The notes under the pieces: model-generated
Databases searched by the model: none
The model's input: the letters and a program-made list of their open reading frames with translations, nothing else
Told to the model about the DNA's origin: nothing
Translations under genes and position numbers: made by a program
Part shown: piece after piece, positions 1 through 6,819 of the stretch
Position numbering within the stretch: the first letter of the stretch is position 1
Layout of the letters: each line of letters begins with the position of its first letter
From: Deltaproteobacteria bacterium
GTDB taxonomy: Bacteria; Desulfobacterota; Syntrophia; Syntrophales; JAAYKM01
Assembly: GCA_019136935.1 (NCBI GenBank)
Contig: JAGVTI010000048.1
Span: 1 to 11,041 of the forward strand
Length of the DNA: 11,041 nucleotides
Direction of reading: 5' to 3'

Positions 1-249
1 GATGAAAATGGCCTTGATCTGCCCGATCAGGCGCTGCGCCGTATCCGCGGTGATTTGCAGTTCATCGAGATCGATACCGATGCGATGGTCGAAATTCAGC
101 TTTCCGTCATTCAGCAACCCCCCGGCCGGATATCGGCGGCGATCCACTATCGCGATCTTTTTCACCCCCAGGCTCTCAAGCCGGATGGCGGCGAACAGTC
201 CGGCAGGACCTGAACCGATGATCAAGACATTGAAATGTTCGCGAATCAT
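1..249 (-). CDS. FAD-dependent dehydrogenase, N-terminal fragment (COG2509-like)
   Basis: This is the first 83 codons of a flavoprotein whose 3' part lies beyond the left edge. Seen: the protein opens MIREHFNVLIIGSGPAGLFA, a Rossmann beta-strand followed by the GxGxxG dinucleotide loop (G12, G14, G17). An acidic residue (D36) closes the second strand (KKIAIVDRR), as expected for binding the adenosine ribose of FAD. Residues 43-65 contain GGLLNDGKLNFDHRIGIDL, which resembles the conserved GGAGTFSDGKL segment of the uncharacterised FAD-dependent dehydrogenases of COG2509. The ATG at 249-247 follows an AGGGA-type ribosome binding site about six bases upstream. Members of this family are usually cytosolic oxidoreductases of unknown substrate, and the fragment does not allow a more precise reaction. 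A general NAD(P)/FAD-dependent oxidoreductase outside COG2509 is the main alternative. It is transcribed divergently from metF. Confidence 0.65.
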   Translation of the reverse strand, partial: MIREHFNVLIIGSGPAGLFAAIRLESLGVKKIAIVDRRRYPAGGLLNDGKLNFDHRIGIDLDELQITADTAQRLIGQIKAIFI

Positions 250-437
250 CCTGCTTCCCTTTTTCGAGTTTCTGAGCCGGCCCCCCGAAGGTCATCATGC
301 TCCGGCCGATTTCCTGCCGGTTCCCGGAAAGGAATTTCCAGTCGCAACATGGGAAGAACCTGTCACCCCGCAGATCAGGGGCCCGGCAAGAACCGCACAT
401 CCCCTGAAACATCGTTTGCCGATTTTTGCCCGGATCA

Positions 438-466
438 AAAATATCGCGGATCAACCTTCAAGTCAA
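438..466 (-). promoter_or_regulatory. Candidate sigma-70 promoter of the FAD dehydrogenase gene
   Basis: On the minus strand a TTGACT hexamer (466-461) is followed after exactly 17 bases by TATTTT (443-438). That is five of six and four of six matches to the -35 and -10 consensus at the optimal spacing. Transcription would begin near position 430 and leave a leader of about 180 nt before the ATG at 249. Found by eye; no start-site data. Confidence 0.45.
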
Positions 467-769
467 AGCAAACCCGTGAAAAAATGCGACGTATTCCGAA
501 GCCATTTCCGATTCTGACGTCAACCCGTCCCGGTCGGAAAGAATTTGGCGCAGATTCCTGTCCCGGTATTCGACCATACCGAGTTTCCTGTTAAAAAACA
601 ACCAGCTCATGAACATCCAATAACTGCGAAAGAAGAACATGATTTCTGCGGCGAAACACAGGAGAGCACACAGGGGTTCAAACGATAGCTTATAGGGTCA
701 CGAACAGGGAACGCTCTCGCCACTTATTTCCGGGAAGCTTTCCCCGGCACAGGGAATTGAGATTCAAAC

Positions 770-800
770 TTGACCTTAAACCGTCCTTGTGCGAAAGAAT
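770..800 (+). promoter_or_regulatory. Weak candidate promoter of metF-recB
   Basis: TTGACC at 770-775 is a good -35 element. The best following -10 is AAGAAT at 795-800, with a long 19-base spacer, so the match is only moderate. It would give a short leader before the metF start. An activator, or a promoter further upstream, could equally be responsible. Confidence 0.25.
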
Positions 801-830
801 AACCATTTTCGTTGACCAGGTGAAGCCCGC

Positions 831-1721
831 ATGCACATAGCCAAAATTCTCGACAGTCAGAAAATCAGTTTCAGCTTCGAGTTTTTCCCCCCGAAAGACC
901 TTGGGGGCGCGGAGCGCCTTTTCCGGACCATCCGGGACCTCATTCCCCTGAAACCGTCCTACGTCAGCGTGACCTACGGTGCCGGCGGCTCCACACGGGA
1001 GTTGACCCACGACCTGGTCTTGCGCATCCGCGAGGAAACCAGCCTGACCGTCGTGTCGCACCTGACCTGCGTCGGTTCAAACCAAGCGGAAATCCTCGAA
1101 ATACTGAGGCGCTATCACGACCGCGGTATCCGGAACATCATGGCCCTCCGGGGCGATCCGCCGGCCGGGCAGGCCTGCTTCGAAACGTGTCCCGGCGGTT
1201 TCGCCCACGCCTCCGAACTGGTTGCCTTTATCAAACACAACTTCCCCGATTTTGGAATCGGCGTCGCCGGTTATCCCGAAGGGCACCCGGAAACGCCCAA
1301 CCGGCTGAAAGAGATGGACTTCCTTAAGGAAAAGGTCGATGCCGGGGCCGACTACATCTGCACCCAGCTCTTCTTCGACAACCGGGACTTCTACGATTTC
1401 CGCGAACGGTGCATCCTCGCCCATATCCATGTCCCCGTGATCGCGGGCATCATGCCCATCACGTCGCTCAAGGGCATGAAACGCATGGCCGAACTCGCGG
1501 CGTGCACACGGTTTCCCGCCCGTCTGCTGAAGGCGGTCTACCGGGCTCAGGATGACAGGCACGTGGAAAACGTCGGTATCCACTGGGCGACGGAACAGGT
1601 CCGGGACCTGATCGACAACGATATCCAGGGAATCCATTTCTACACCCTGAACCAATCGTCGGCAACGCTCAAGATCTACGACGCCCTGGGCGTCACGGAT
1701 TCGCTCCAGCTGAGCCGGTGA
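831..1721 (+). CDS. metF: 5,10-methylenetetrahydrofolate reductase
   Basis: This cytosolic flavoenzyme reduces 5,10-methylene-tetrahydrofolate to 5-methyl-tetrahydrofolate, the methyl donor for methionine synthesis. In acetogenic or syntrophic anaerobes it can also be the methyl-branch step of the Wood-Ljungdahl pathway. The 296-residue length is the family's usual size, and the TIM-barrel landmarks are in order: SFEFFPPK (14-22, with E17 in the place of catalytic Glu28 of E. coli MetF), TYGAGGST (48-55), HLTC (77-80), ALRGD (105-109, with D109 in the place of Asp120 near the flavin), GYPEGHPE (147-154), TQLFFD (178-183) and HFYTLN (269-274). The ATG is preceded by AGGTGA seven bases upstream (818-823). 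No C-terminal regulatory extension and no adjacent metV-like partner is present. It is first in a unit with recB, which starts 37 bp after its stop. The family assignment is secure; which pathway it serves is not. Confidence 0.95.
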   Translation: MHIAKILDSQKISFSFEFFPPKDLGGAERLFRTIRDLIPLKPSYVSVTYGAGGSTRELTHDLVLRIREETSLTVVSHLTCVGSNQAEILEILRRYHDRGIRNIMALRGDPPAGQACFETCPGGFAHASELVAFIKHNFPDFGIGVAGYPEGHPETPNRLKEMDFLKEKVDAGADYICTQLFFDNRDFYDFRERCILAHIHVPVIAGIMPITSLKGMKRMAELAACTRFPARLLKAVYRAQDDRHVENVGIHWATEQVRDLIDNDIQGIHFYTLNQSSATLKIYDALGVTDSLQLSR

Positions 1722-1758
1722 TGGACTTTTCCTGCAAGGATTCGGAATCGGGGGTCTT

Positions 1759-4700
1759 ATGACGGTCTTCGATCTTCTCGACGCCCCCCTCGAAGGATCA
1801 AACCTGATCGAGGCCGGCGCGGGAACGGGGAAAACCCACAACATCGTCGGACTCTTCGTCCGCCTGGTTGTGGAGAAGGAACTCTGCGCCCGGGACATTC
1901 TTGTCGTCACCTACACGATTGCCGCCACGGAAGAGCTGAGGGACCGGATTCGCCGGCGTCTCGTCGAAACGGAAAAGACCCTTCTTCAGGGGAGAGGGGA
2001 CGATCCTTTTTCGGGCGGTCTCATTCAGAAGATACGCCGGGCGAGGCGGGAAGACCGGGCCCGTCGCCTCCTCAAAGCGGCCATCCGCGATTTCGACGAA
2101 GCGGCTATTTTCACCATCCACAGCTTCTGCCGGCGCATGCTCCAGGAGCACGCCTTCGAAAGCGGCGCCCTGTTCGACACGGAATTGATTCCGGACGAAG
2201 ATACGATCAAGAGCGAATTCGCCCAGGATTTCTGGCGGCGGCATTTTTACGAGGCTCCCCGTGAATTTGTCGCCTATAGCCTGGAACGGCGCCTAGGACC
2301 CGATTATTACCTCGATCTGCTGCAGAAAGCCCGCTCCGGCCCGACCGTCACCCTCGTCCCGGAAGCGGCTCCGCAGGACCCGGACCGGATGCATAACGAA
2401 ATCCGTCTTTACCGCTCCCTGTTCCGCGATCTGACGTCTCTTTGGAACGCGGAGAAGGAAGCCGTCGGGGAACGATTACGCCGGCCGGGCCTCAACAGGA
2501 GGATTTACGGCAAAAACGTCCCCCCCCTCCTGGAAGCCCTGGAGGAATTCTTCACCCGGGCAACGGTTCCTTTCCCCTTGATGAAGGGATTTGAAAAAAT
2601 CACGGCGAATAAGATCGGGGCCAGCCTCAACAAGGGTTACGAGGCGCCGGAGCACCCCTTCTTTCAGCTCGCCGGCCGTTTTTACGACCAGGCGGAGGCG
2701 CTCGGCAGGCTTTTCGAGGATCATCTTCTTTTTCTCCGGGCCGAAATAATCCGCCAGGCCGAGACGGAGCTTTCCCTTCGCAAACAACGGAGGAACGTCC
2801 TTACCTACGACGATCTTTTGAACCGCCTCTATCGTGCCCTTCAAACGGATCAGGGGCGGGATCTCTCCCGGAAAATCCGGAACCGTTTCAAGGCCGTCCT
2901 GATCGATGAATTCCAGGACACGGATCCCGTCCAGTACACCATCTTCAAATCCCTGTTCCTCTCGAAAGAAAACGGCAGGCAGGGTCCTTTTTTTGTGATC
3001 GGCGACCCGAAACAGGCGATTTACGCCTTCCGGGGGGCGGACATCTTCGCCTATATCGAGGCCTGCCGGGCCATGGACCGGATTTATACATTACAGAACA
3101 ACTGGCGATCCGAGCCGGGTTTGCTGGAAGCCGTCAATACCCTGTTCGGAAGGGCCGAGAAACCTTTCCTGTACGATGAAATACGGTATCAGCCCCTTTG
3201 CGCCGCCGACAAACCCAACCGGGAATTTCTCGTCATCGACGGACGAAACGAGGCGCCTTTTCACTGGTGGCTCATCCCGGAGGAAAATGCGGAACAGCGG
3301 GACGAAGGGACGGCTCCTTCAGGAAATGCCGACCCCGGGGGCCTTTCGAAGACGGCCCTTTACCCGCGTGTTTCCGCCGCCGTCGCCTCAGAAACCGCCC
3401 GCCTGATCCGGCTCGGTTCCGAAGGGCGGGCACGAATCGGGGAAAGACCTCTCCAGGCGGAGGATATCGCCATTCTCGTCAGAACGAACCGGGAAGCGGA
3501 CATCATGCGCGACGCCTTGGTCCGATGGAACATCCCCCATGTCGTTTCCTCGCGGGAAAGCGTCTTTGACTCTCCCGAAGCCGAAGACGTCCGCAGAATC
3601 CTCCTGGCCGTGTCGGAGCCGAAAAACCCGGGCCTGGTCCGGGCCGCTCTCCTTACCGACATCATGGGGAGAAACGGGGACGATCTTCCGGAACTCTCTC
3701 AAAACGAAGCCGGATGGGAGGACATCCTTATTAACTTCCACACCTGCCACACCCTGTGGCTGAGCCGCGGTTTTATCCGGATGTTCCGGTCCTTCCTGGA
3801 AAGCGGGCACATCCCCTCAAGAATATTGACCCTGACCGGGGGTGAACGACGCCTGACAAACCTGCTGCACATCGGGGAACTTCTCCACCAGGCGGAAACG
3901 GCCGGGCATTTGGCCATGCACGACCTGATCCAATGGCTAACCGACCGGATCGGTTCGGAGGAAACCCATCCGGAAGAGTACGAACTTCGCCTGGAACGCG
4001 GCGAGAAGGCCGTAAGAGTCGTCACGATCCATAAAAGCAAAGGCCTCGAATATCCGATCGTCATCTGCCCTTTTTTCTGGGGGAACACGGAACGGGGGAA
4101 AAAACGGGATCATGTCCTGTACCACGCCCCTGAGCAATTCTACGCCCCGGTTTTGGACCTGGGTTCCCCCGATTTTGAAGACCATTGCCGGCTTTACGAA
4201 GAGGAGTCCCTGGCCGAGGATATACGCCTGCTCTACGTCGCCCTGACCCGGGCGAGGCACCGCACCTGCTGTGTGTGGGGCCGGATCCGGAATGCCCCCT
4301 ATTCGGGTCCCGCCTACCTGTTTCATCAGGGGCCGGAGCAGGTGGAAACCGGACTCGTCCAATCAGCCCGGGAGCGTTACCGCTCGTTGAGCCGCGACGA
4401 ATTTCTGCAGGACCTGGAAAGCTTCGCCCGCGCTTCCGGAAATACCATTCAAATCAGCCCGCTGCCCGTCGCGGACGAAAAGCCCTACCAGCCGGCGGCC
4501 TCTTCCGAAACGCTCAACTGCCGGCATTTCAGCGGGAAAATCGATTCTTCCTGGAAAATCGCCAGTTACACCTCTCTCACTGCGGATCGCTTCGGGCAGG
4601 AGGGGCCTGCCGACGACGATCTTGCAATGCGGAGGGAAATGGAACCCGCGCCGGAAGAAGAACCCGGGACAAGAATCGCCGCCGGTCCGGATTCCCCGGA

Positions 4701-5490
4701 CATGTTCGAATTCCCGGCCGGCACGAAAGCGGGCATCTTCCTCCACGATATCCTTGAGAAAATCGATTACCGCGGAAACGACCCCGCGGAAGCACGGAAC
4801 CTCGTCGCGGATAAACTCTCCCAGTACGGTTACGAGGCCCGCTGGCTTCCCGCCGTCCTGGACATGGTGAAAAAGGTCACCGCCACCCCCCTGCCCATGC
4901 CGGGCGGTGCAGAGCGTTTTCTGACCTTGTCCGCCATCGCGAACCAAAACCGGCTGAACGAAGTTGCGTTCTATTTCCCTCTGCGGCGCATTTCTCCGGA
5001 AGACCTGGACCGGATTTTCCGGAAAGGCGCCGCCATGCCGGATTCCCGCCTGTCCCAGGCACCGGGGCTCCGCTGCACGGAGCGTCTCCGTTTCAGTCCC
5101 CTGGAAGGCTACCTGAAGGGCTTCATCGACTTGATCTTCCGCTTCGAGGATCGCTTCTACCTGGCGGACTGGAAGTCGAACCATCTTGGACGCCGAATCC
5201 AGAATTACGGACAAGACGAACTGCTCAAAGTGATGGACGGAGGGGAATACTTTATTCAGTATCACCTCTACGCCCTGGCCCTGCATCAATATCTGGCGTT
5301 ACGGGTTCCGGGATACCGCTACGAGGATCATTTCGGCGGCGTTTACTACTTATTCATCCGTGGAATGGACCCGGCCCATGGCGTTTCAACCGGCATTTTC
5401 CATGATCGGCCGCCCCTGGCGCTTCTGGAAACGATGCGGCGGAAGTTGATCCGGCCGGCCGGCGCACAGGCCGATCCGCCCGAGGTTTGA
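1759..5490 (+). CDS. recB: RecB-type helicase-nuclease (exodeoxyribonuclease V beta subunit)
   Basis: RecB is the 3'-5' motor and nuclease of the RecBCD complex, which resects double-strand breaks and degrades linear foreign DNA. The 1243 residues are close to E. coli RecB (1180). Seen in order: N-terminal LEGSNLIEAGAGTGKT with the Walker A lysine at K25; motif Ia ILVVTYTIAATEELRDRI; Walker B LIDEFQDTDPVQ (D383, E384); GDPKQAIYAFRGAD (415-428); VTIHKSKGLEYPIV (755-768); LLYVALTRARH (824-834). The C-terminal RecB-family nuclease keeps GIFLHDILE (H996), GFIDLIF (D1124) and LADWKSN (D1137, K1139). The 13- and 2-residue spacings match D1067, D1080 and K1082 of E. coli, so both activities look intact. 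The N-terminal LEGSNLIEA segment and the nuclease motif favour RecB over AddA. The ATG follows a GGGGGT stretch; no in-frame alternative start lies between it and the upstream in-frame stop. recC and recD are not in the window; the gene instead follows metF by 37 bp and faces mtgA. Confidence 0.93.
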   Translation: MTVFDLLDAPLEGSNLIEAGAGTGKTHNIVGLFVRLVVEKELCARDILVVTYTIAATEELRDRIRRRLVETEKTLLQGRGDDPFSGGLIQKIRRARREDRARRLLKAAIRDFDEAAIFTIHSFCRRMLQEHAFESGALFDTELIPDEDTIKSEFAQDFWRRHFYEAPREFVAYSLERRLGPDYYLDLLQKARSGPTVTLVPEAAPQDPDRMHNEIRLYRSLFRDLTSLWNAEKEAVGERLRRPGLNRRIYGKNVPPLLEALEEFFTRATVPFPLMKGFEKITANKIGASLNKGYEAPEHPFFQLAGRFYDQAEALGRLFEDHLLFLRAEIIRQAETELSLRKQRRNVLTYDDLLNRLYRALQTDQGRDLSRKIRNRFKAVLIDEFQDTDPVQYTIFKSLFLSKENGRQGPFFVIGDPKQAIYAFRGADIFAYIEACRAMDRIYTLQNNWRSEPGLLEAVNTLFGRAEKPFLYDEIRYQPLCAADKPNREFLVIDGRNEAPFHWWLIPEENAEQRDEGTAPSGNADPGGLSKTALYPRVSAAVASETARLIRLGSEGRARIGERPLQAEDIAILVRTNREADIMRDALVRWNIPHVVSSRESVFDSPEAEDVRRILLAVSEPKNPGLVRAALLTDIMGRNGDDLPELSQNEAGWEDILINFHTCHTLWLSRGFIRMFRSFLESGHIPSRILTLTGGERRLTNLLHIGELLHQAETAGHLAMHDLIQWLTDRIGSEETHPEEYELRLERGEKAVRVVTIHKSKGLEYPIVICPFFWGNTERGKKRDHVLYHAPEQFYAPVLDLGSPDFEDHCRLYEEESLAEDIRLLYVALTRARHRTCCVWGRIRNAPYSGPAYLFHQGPEQVETGLVQSARERYRSLSRDEFLQDLESFARASGNTIQISPLPVADEKPYQPAASSETLNCRHFSGKIDSSWKIASYTSLTADRFGQEGPADDDLAMRREMEPAPEEEPGTRIAAGPDSPDMFEFPAGTKAGIFLHDILEKIDYRGNDPAEARNLVADKLSQYGYEARWLPAVLDMVKKVTATPLPMPGGAERFLTLSAIANQNRLNEVAFYFPLRRISPEDLDRIFRKGAAMPDSRLSQAPGLRCTERLRFSPLEGYLKGFIDLIFRFEDRFYLADWKSNHLGRRIQNYGQDELLKVMDGGEYFIQYHLYALALHQYLALRVPGYRYEDHFGGVYYLFIRGMDPAHGVSTGIFHDRPPLALLETMRRKLIRPAGAQADPPEV

Positions 5491-5550
5491 CGGCCCCGCA
5501 AGAAGTCCGTTTCCGTCCTTCCAAGAAGCGCCGACGGCGGAATCGTTCCC

Positions 5551-5598
5551 TGTCATATCCGCTCCTTCGCGGAGTTCATTCCCGGACTCGGGATGACA
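5551..5598. repeat. Branched palindrome in convergent spacer, possible bidirectional terminator
   Basis: TGTCAT (5551-5556) pairs perfectly with ATGACA (5593-5598). Enclosed between them are two small hairpins: CCGC/GCGG (5559-5562 with 5569-5572) and CCCG/CGGG with a GACT loop (5581-5584 with 5589-5592). The element therefore folds as a small cloverleaf on either strand. It sits between the converging ends of recB and mtgA, where a shared terminator or an interspersed palindromic repeat would be expected. A second, weaker hairpin GCCGG/CCGGC at 5601-5616, followed by TTCTT, adjoins it. No strong T-tract follows, so terminator function is only inferred. Confidence 0.35.
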
Positions 5599-5625
5599 CC
5601 GCCGGCTTCTCCCGGCTTCTTATCA

Positions 5626-6555
5626 TCATGGATCGGCCGGAACGGGTTCCGGGGGCATCGCCGGAAGCGCGGGAGCAGACCCGTCGGCCGGAGGCGGCGC
5701 TTCAGGCCCCTCCGGAGCTTCGCCGGCCGCCGGAGGGACTTCGGCGTTTTCCTGCACGGCGGTGCCCCCCGATTCAATCTGTTCTTCCAGCTGCTCCGCC
5801 TCTTCCGGCGTCATGTCCTCGGGCTGGCTCATCAACTCCTCGTATTCCGGAATGACGATTCCCCTTTTCACCATGATCCGATAGATCAGGTCCGCCCGCT
5901 TCCTGACATAGCGGGAATCCCCCCCGGCATTGAAGCGCCTGGGATTCGGAAGAACGGCGGCCAGCCTGGCTGCTTCATATGCGGAAAGGGCGGCGGCGCT
6001 TTTTCCGAAGTAGCGCTTCGCCGCAGCTTCGACGCCGAAAATTCCCTCGCCCCATTCGGCGACATTGACGTAAATTTCGATAATCCGCCTTTTTGAAAGA
6101 TTCCCCTCCAGTCTCCAGGTGAGAATCGCTTCCTTGATCTTGCGGATGGGATTCTTGGAGGGAGACAGATACAGATTCTTGGCCAACTGCTGGCTGATCG
6201 TGCTGCCGCCGGCCTTGAACTTCTTTTTCTTCAGGTTTTTTTCCATGGCCTCCTGCATGGCCTCGAAATCAAACCCCTCGTGGGACCAGAATTTGTCGTC
6301 CTCGGCAATGATGATCGCCTTGATAACGTAGGGGGAAACGCGTTTCAAGGGAACCCACTTCTGTCTTACCTTGATTTTTTTCCCCTTGTGCCGCCATTCC
6401 TCCATGCGGTATTTCATGAAGGCCGTGACTTTCGGGTTCTTTTTTTTCAGGACCGATACATCCGGATAGAAGAAATAGACGGCAATGCTGACCAAAAAAA
6501 TCGCGCTCAAAAGGATGGCCGCCCATTTCAACCACGTAACACCTGCCTTACTCAT
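5626..6555 (-). CDS. mtgA: Monofunctional biosynthetic peptidoglycan transglycosylase
   Basis: MtgA polymerises lipid II into glycan strands at the outer face of the inner membrane (GT51 fold) and has no transpeptidase domain. Seen: one hydrophobic anchor (about residues 9-30), then the GT51 landmarks: AIIIAEDDKFWSHEGFD (80-96, with E85 in the position of the catalytic glutamate), GGSTISQQLAKNLYL (116-130), and EIYVNVAEWGEGIFGVEAAA (160-179) followed by KRYFGK. The catalytic core ends near residue 240. The remaining 65 or so residues are an acidic, Pro/Ala/Glu-rich tail that makes the protein (309 residues) longer than E. coli MtgA (242). No penicillin-binding domain follows, which excludes a class A PBP. 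The start at 6555 has AAGGTGG eight bases upstream (6564-6570). The gene is divergent from the NlpC/P60 gene and convergent with recB. Confidence 0.93.
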   Translation of the reverse strand: MSKAGVTWLKWAAILLSAIFLVSIAVYFFYPDVSVLKKKNPKVTAFMKYRMEEWRHKGKKIKVRQKWVPLKRVSPYVIKAIIIAEDDKFWSHEGFDFEAMQEAMEKNLKKKKFKAGGSTISQQLAKNLYLSPSKNPIRKIKEAILTWRLEGNLSKRRIIEIYVNVAEWGEGIFGVEAAAKRYFGKSAAALSAYEAARLAAVLPNPRRFNAGGDSRYVRKRADLIYRIMVKRGIVIPEYEELMSQPEDMTPEEAEQLEEQIESGGTAVQENAEVPPAAGEAPEGPEAPPPADGSAPALPAMPPEPVPADP

Positions 6556-6613
6556 TATTTATACCACCTTCGACCATCTTGTTCTGTAAGTAATCCCCGT
6601 TTATCGAGGCCCG

Positions 6614-6642
6614 TCTATATCGCTAAAATCAATGTAAATCAA
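6614..6642 (-). promoter_or_regulatory. Candidate sigma-70 promoter of mtgA
   Basis: On the minus strand, TTGATT (6642-6637) and TATAGA (6619-6614) are separated by exactly 17 bases. Transcription would start near 6607, about 50 bases before the mtgA start codon. Found by eye. Confidence 0.5.
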
Positions 6643-6650
6643 CCCTTTCG

Positions 6651-6666
6651 TCCCGCCCCTGCGGGA
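6651..6666. repeat. Perfect 6-bp inverted repeat between divergent promoters
   Basis: TCCCGC (6651-6656) and GCGGGA (6661-6666) form a perfect hairpin with a CCCT loop. It lies just upstream of the -35 element of the mtgA promoter and about 40 bases upstream of the -35 of the NlpC/P60 promoter. A shared operator is possible. On the plus strand GATTCTTTT follows, so a weak terminator is the alternative. Confidence 0.35.
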
Positions 6667-6704
6667 GATTCTTTTCCCGGAAACTCTAAAAAAGGAAAAA
6701 ATGT

Positions 6705-6733
6705 TTGACTTACCCTGTTTTTTTCGGTACAAG
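6705..6733 (+). promoter_or_regulatory. Candidate sigma-70 promoter of the NlpC/P60-deacetylase unit
   Basis: TTGACT (6705-6710) and TACAAG (6728-6733) are separated by 17 bases that include a run of seven T. The expected transcript start near 6740 gives a leader of about 80 nt ending in the strong AGGAGG site (6808-6813), six bases before the ATG. Confidence 0.5.
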
Positions 6734-6819
6734 CACGGGCAGTCGTGTGCCGTTCTTTATTCAAGTGCACAATACGACCGAAGTAGTGAAGTCCCCGAAT
6801 ACCCAAGAGGAGGAATTTC

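Larger units (their letters stand above)
250..830. other. Intergenic stretch between divergent flavoprotein and metF genes
   Basis: No convincing gene is visible in these 581 bases. The part nearest the flavoprotein (250-437) would be its 5' leader. It contains a short minus-strand frame with clustered cysteines (TTG at 454, first ATG at 412, stop at 176) that overlaps the flavoprotein start. A hairpin with stem CGGTAT/ATACCG and a six-base loop lies at 564-581, without a following T-tract on the plus strand. An imperfect palindrome at 730-747 (CCGGGAA/TTCCCCGG with one bulge) lies upstream of metF. A 60-codon minus-strand frame at 640-458 has no ribosome binding site and no recognisable motif. 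No tRNA or known riboswitch fold was recognised. Confidence 0.5.

Noticed and set aside
2..517. 171-codon plus-strand frame at the left edge
   Set aside because: It is the complement of the flavoprotein fragment, whose minus-strand translation has a clear GSGPAG FAD-binding start; Ser/Arg/Pro-rich shadow.
458..640. 60-codon minus-strand frame beginning MFFFRSYWMF
   Set aside because: No ribosome binding site, no recognisable motif, and not clearly coding; recorded only as part of the intergenic stretch.
671..690. GGGGTTCAAAC, resembling a tRNA T-loop
   Set aside because: No matching T-stem, anticodon arm or acceptor stem surrounds it on either strand.
1077..1910. 277-codon open frame on the minus strand
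   Set aside because: Spans the metF-recB junction antisense to both genes; no motif seen.
4363..5289. 308-codon open frame on the minus strand
   Set aside because: It lies wholly antisense to the conserved C-terminal part of recB, has no recognisable domain, and is explained by the GC-rich codon usage of that gene.
5487..5855. 122-codon plus-strand frame overlapping the recB stop
   Set aside because: Antisense to the low-complexity tail of mtgA; Arg/Pro-rich shadow without a proper start.
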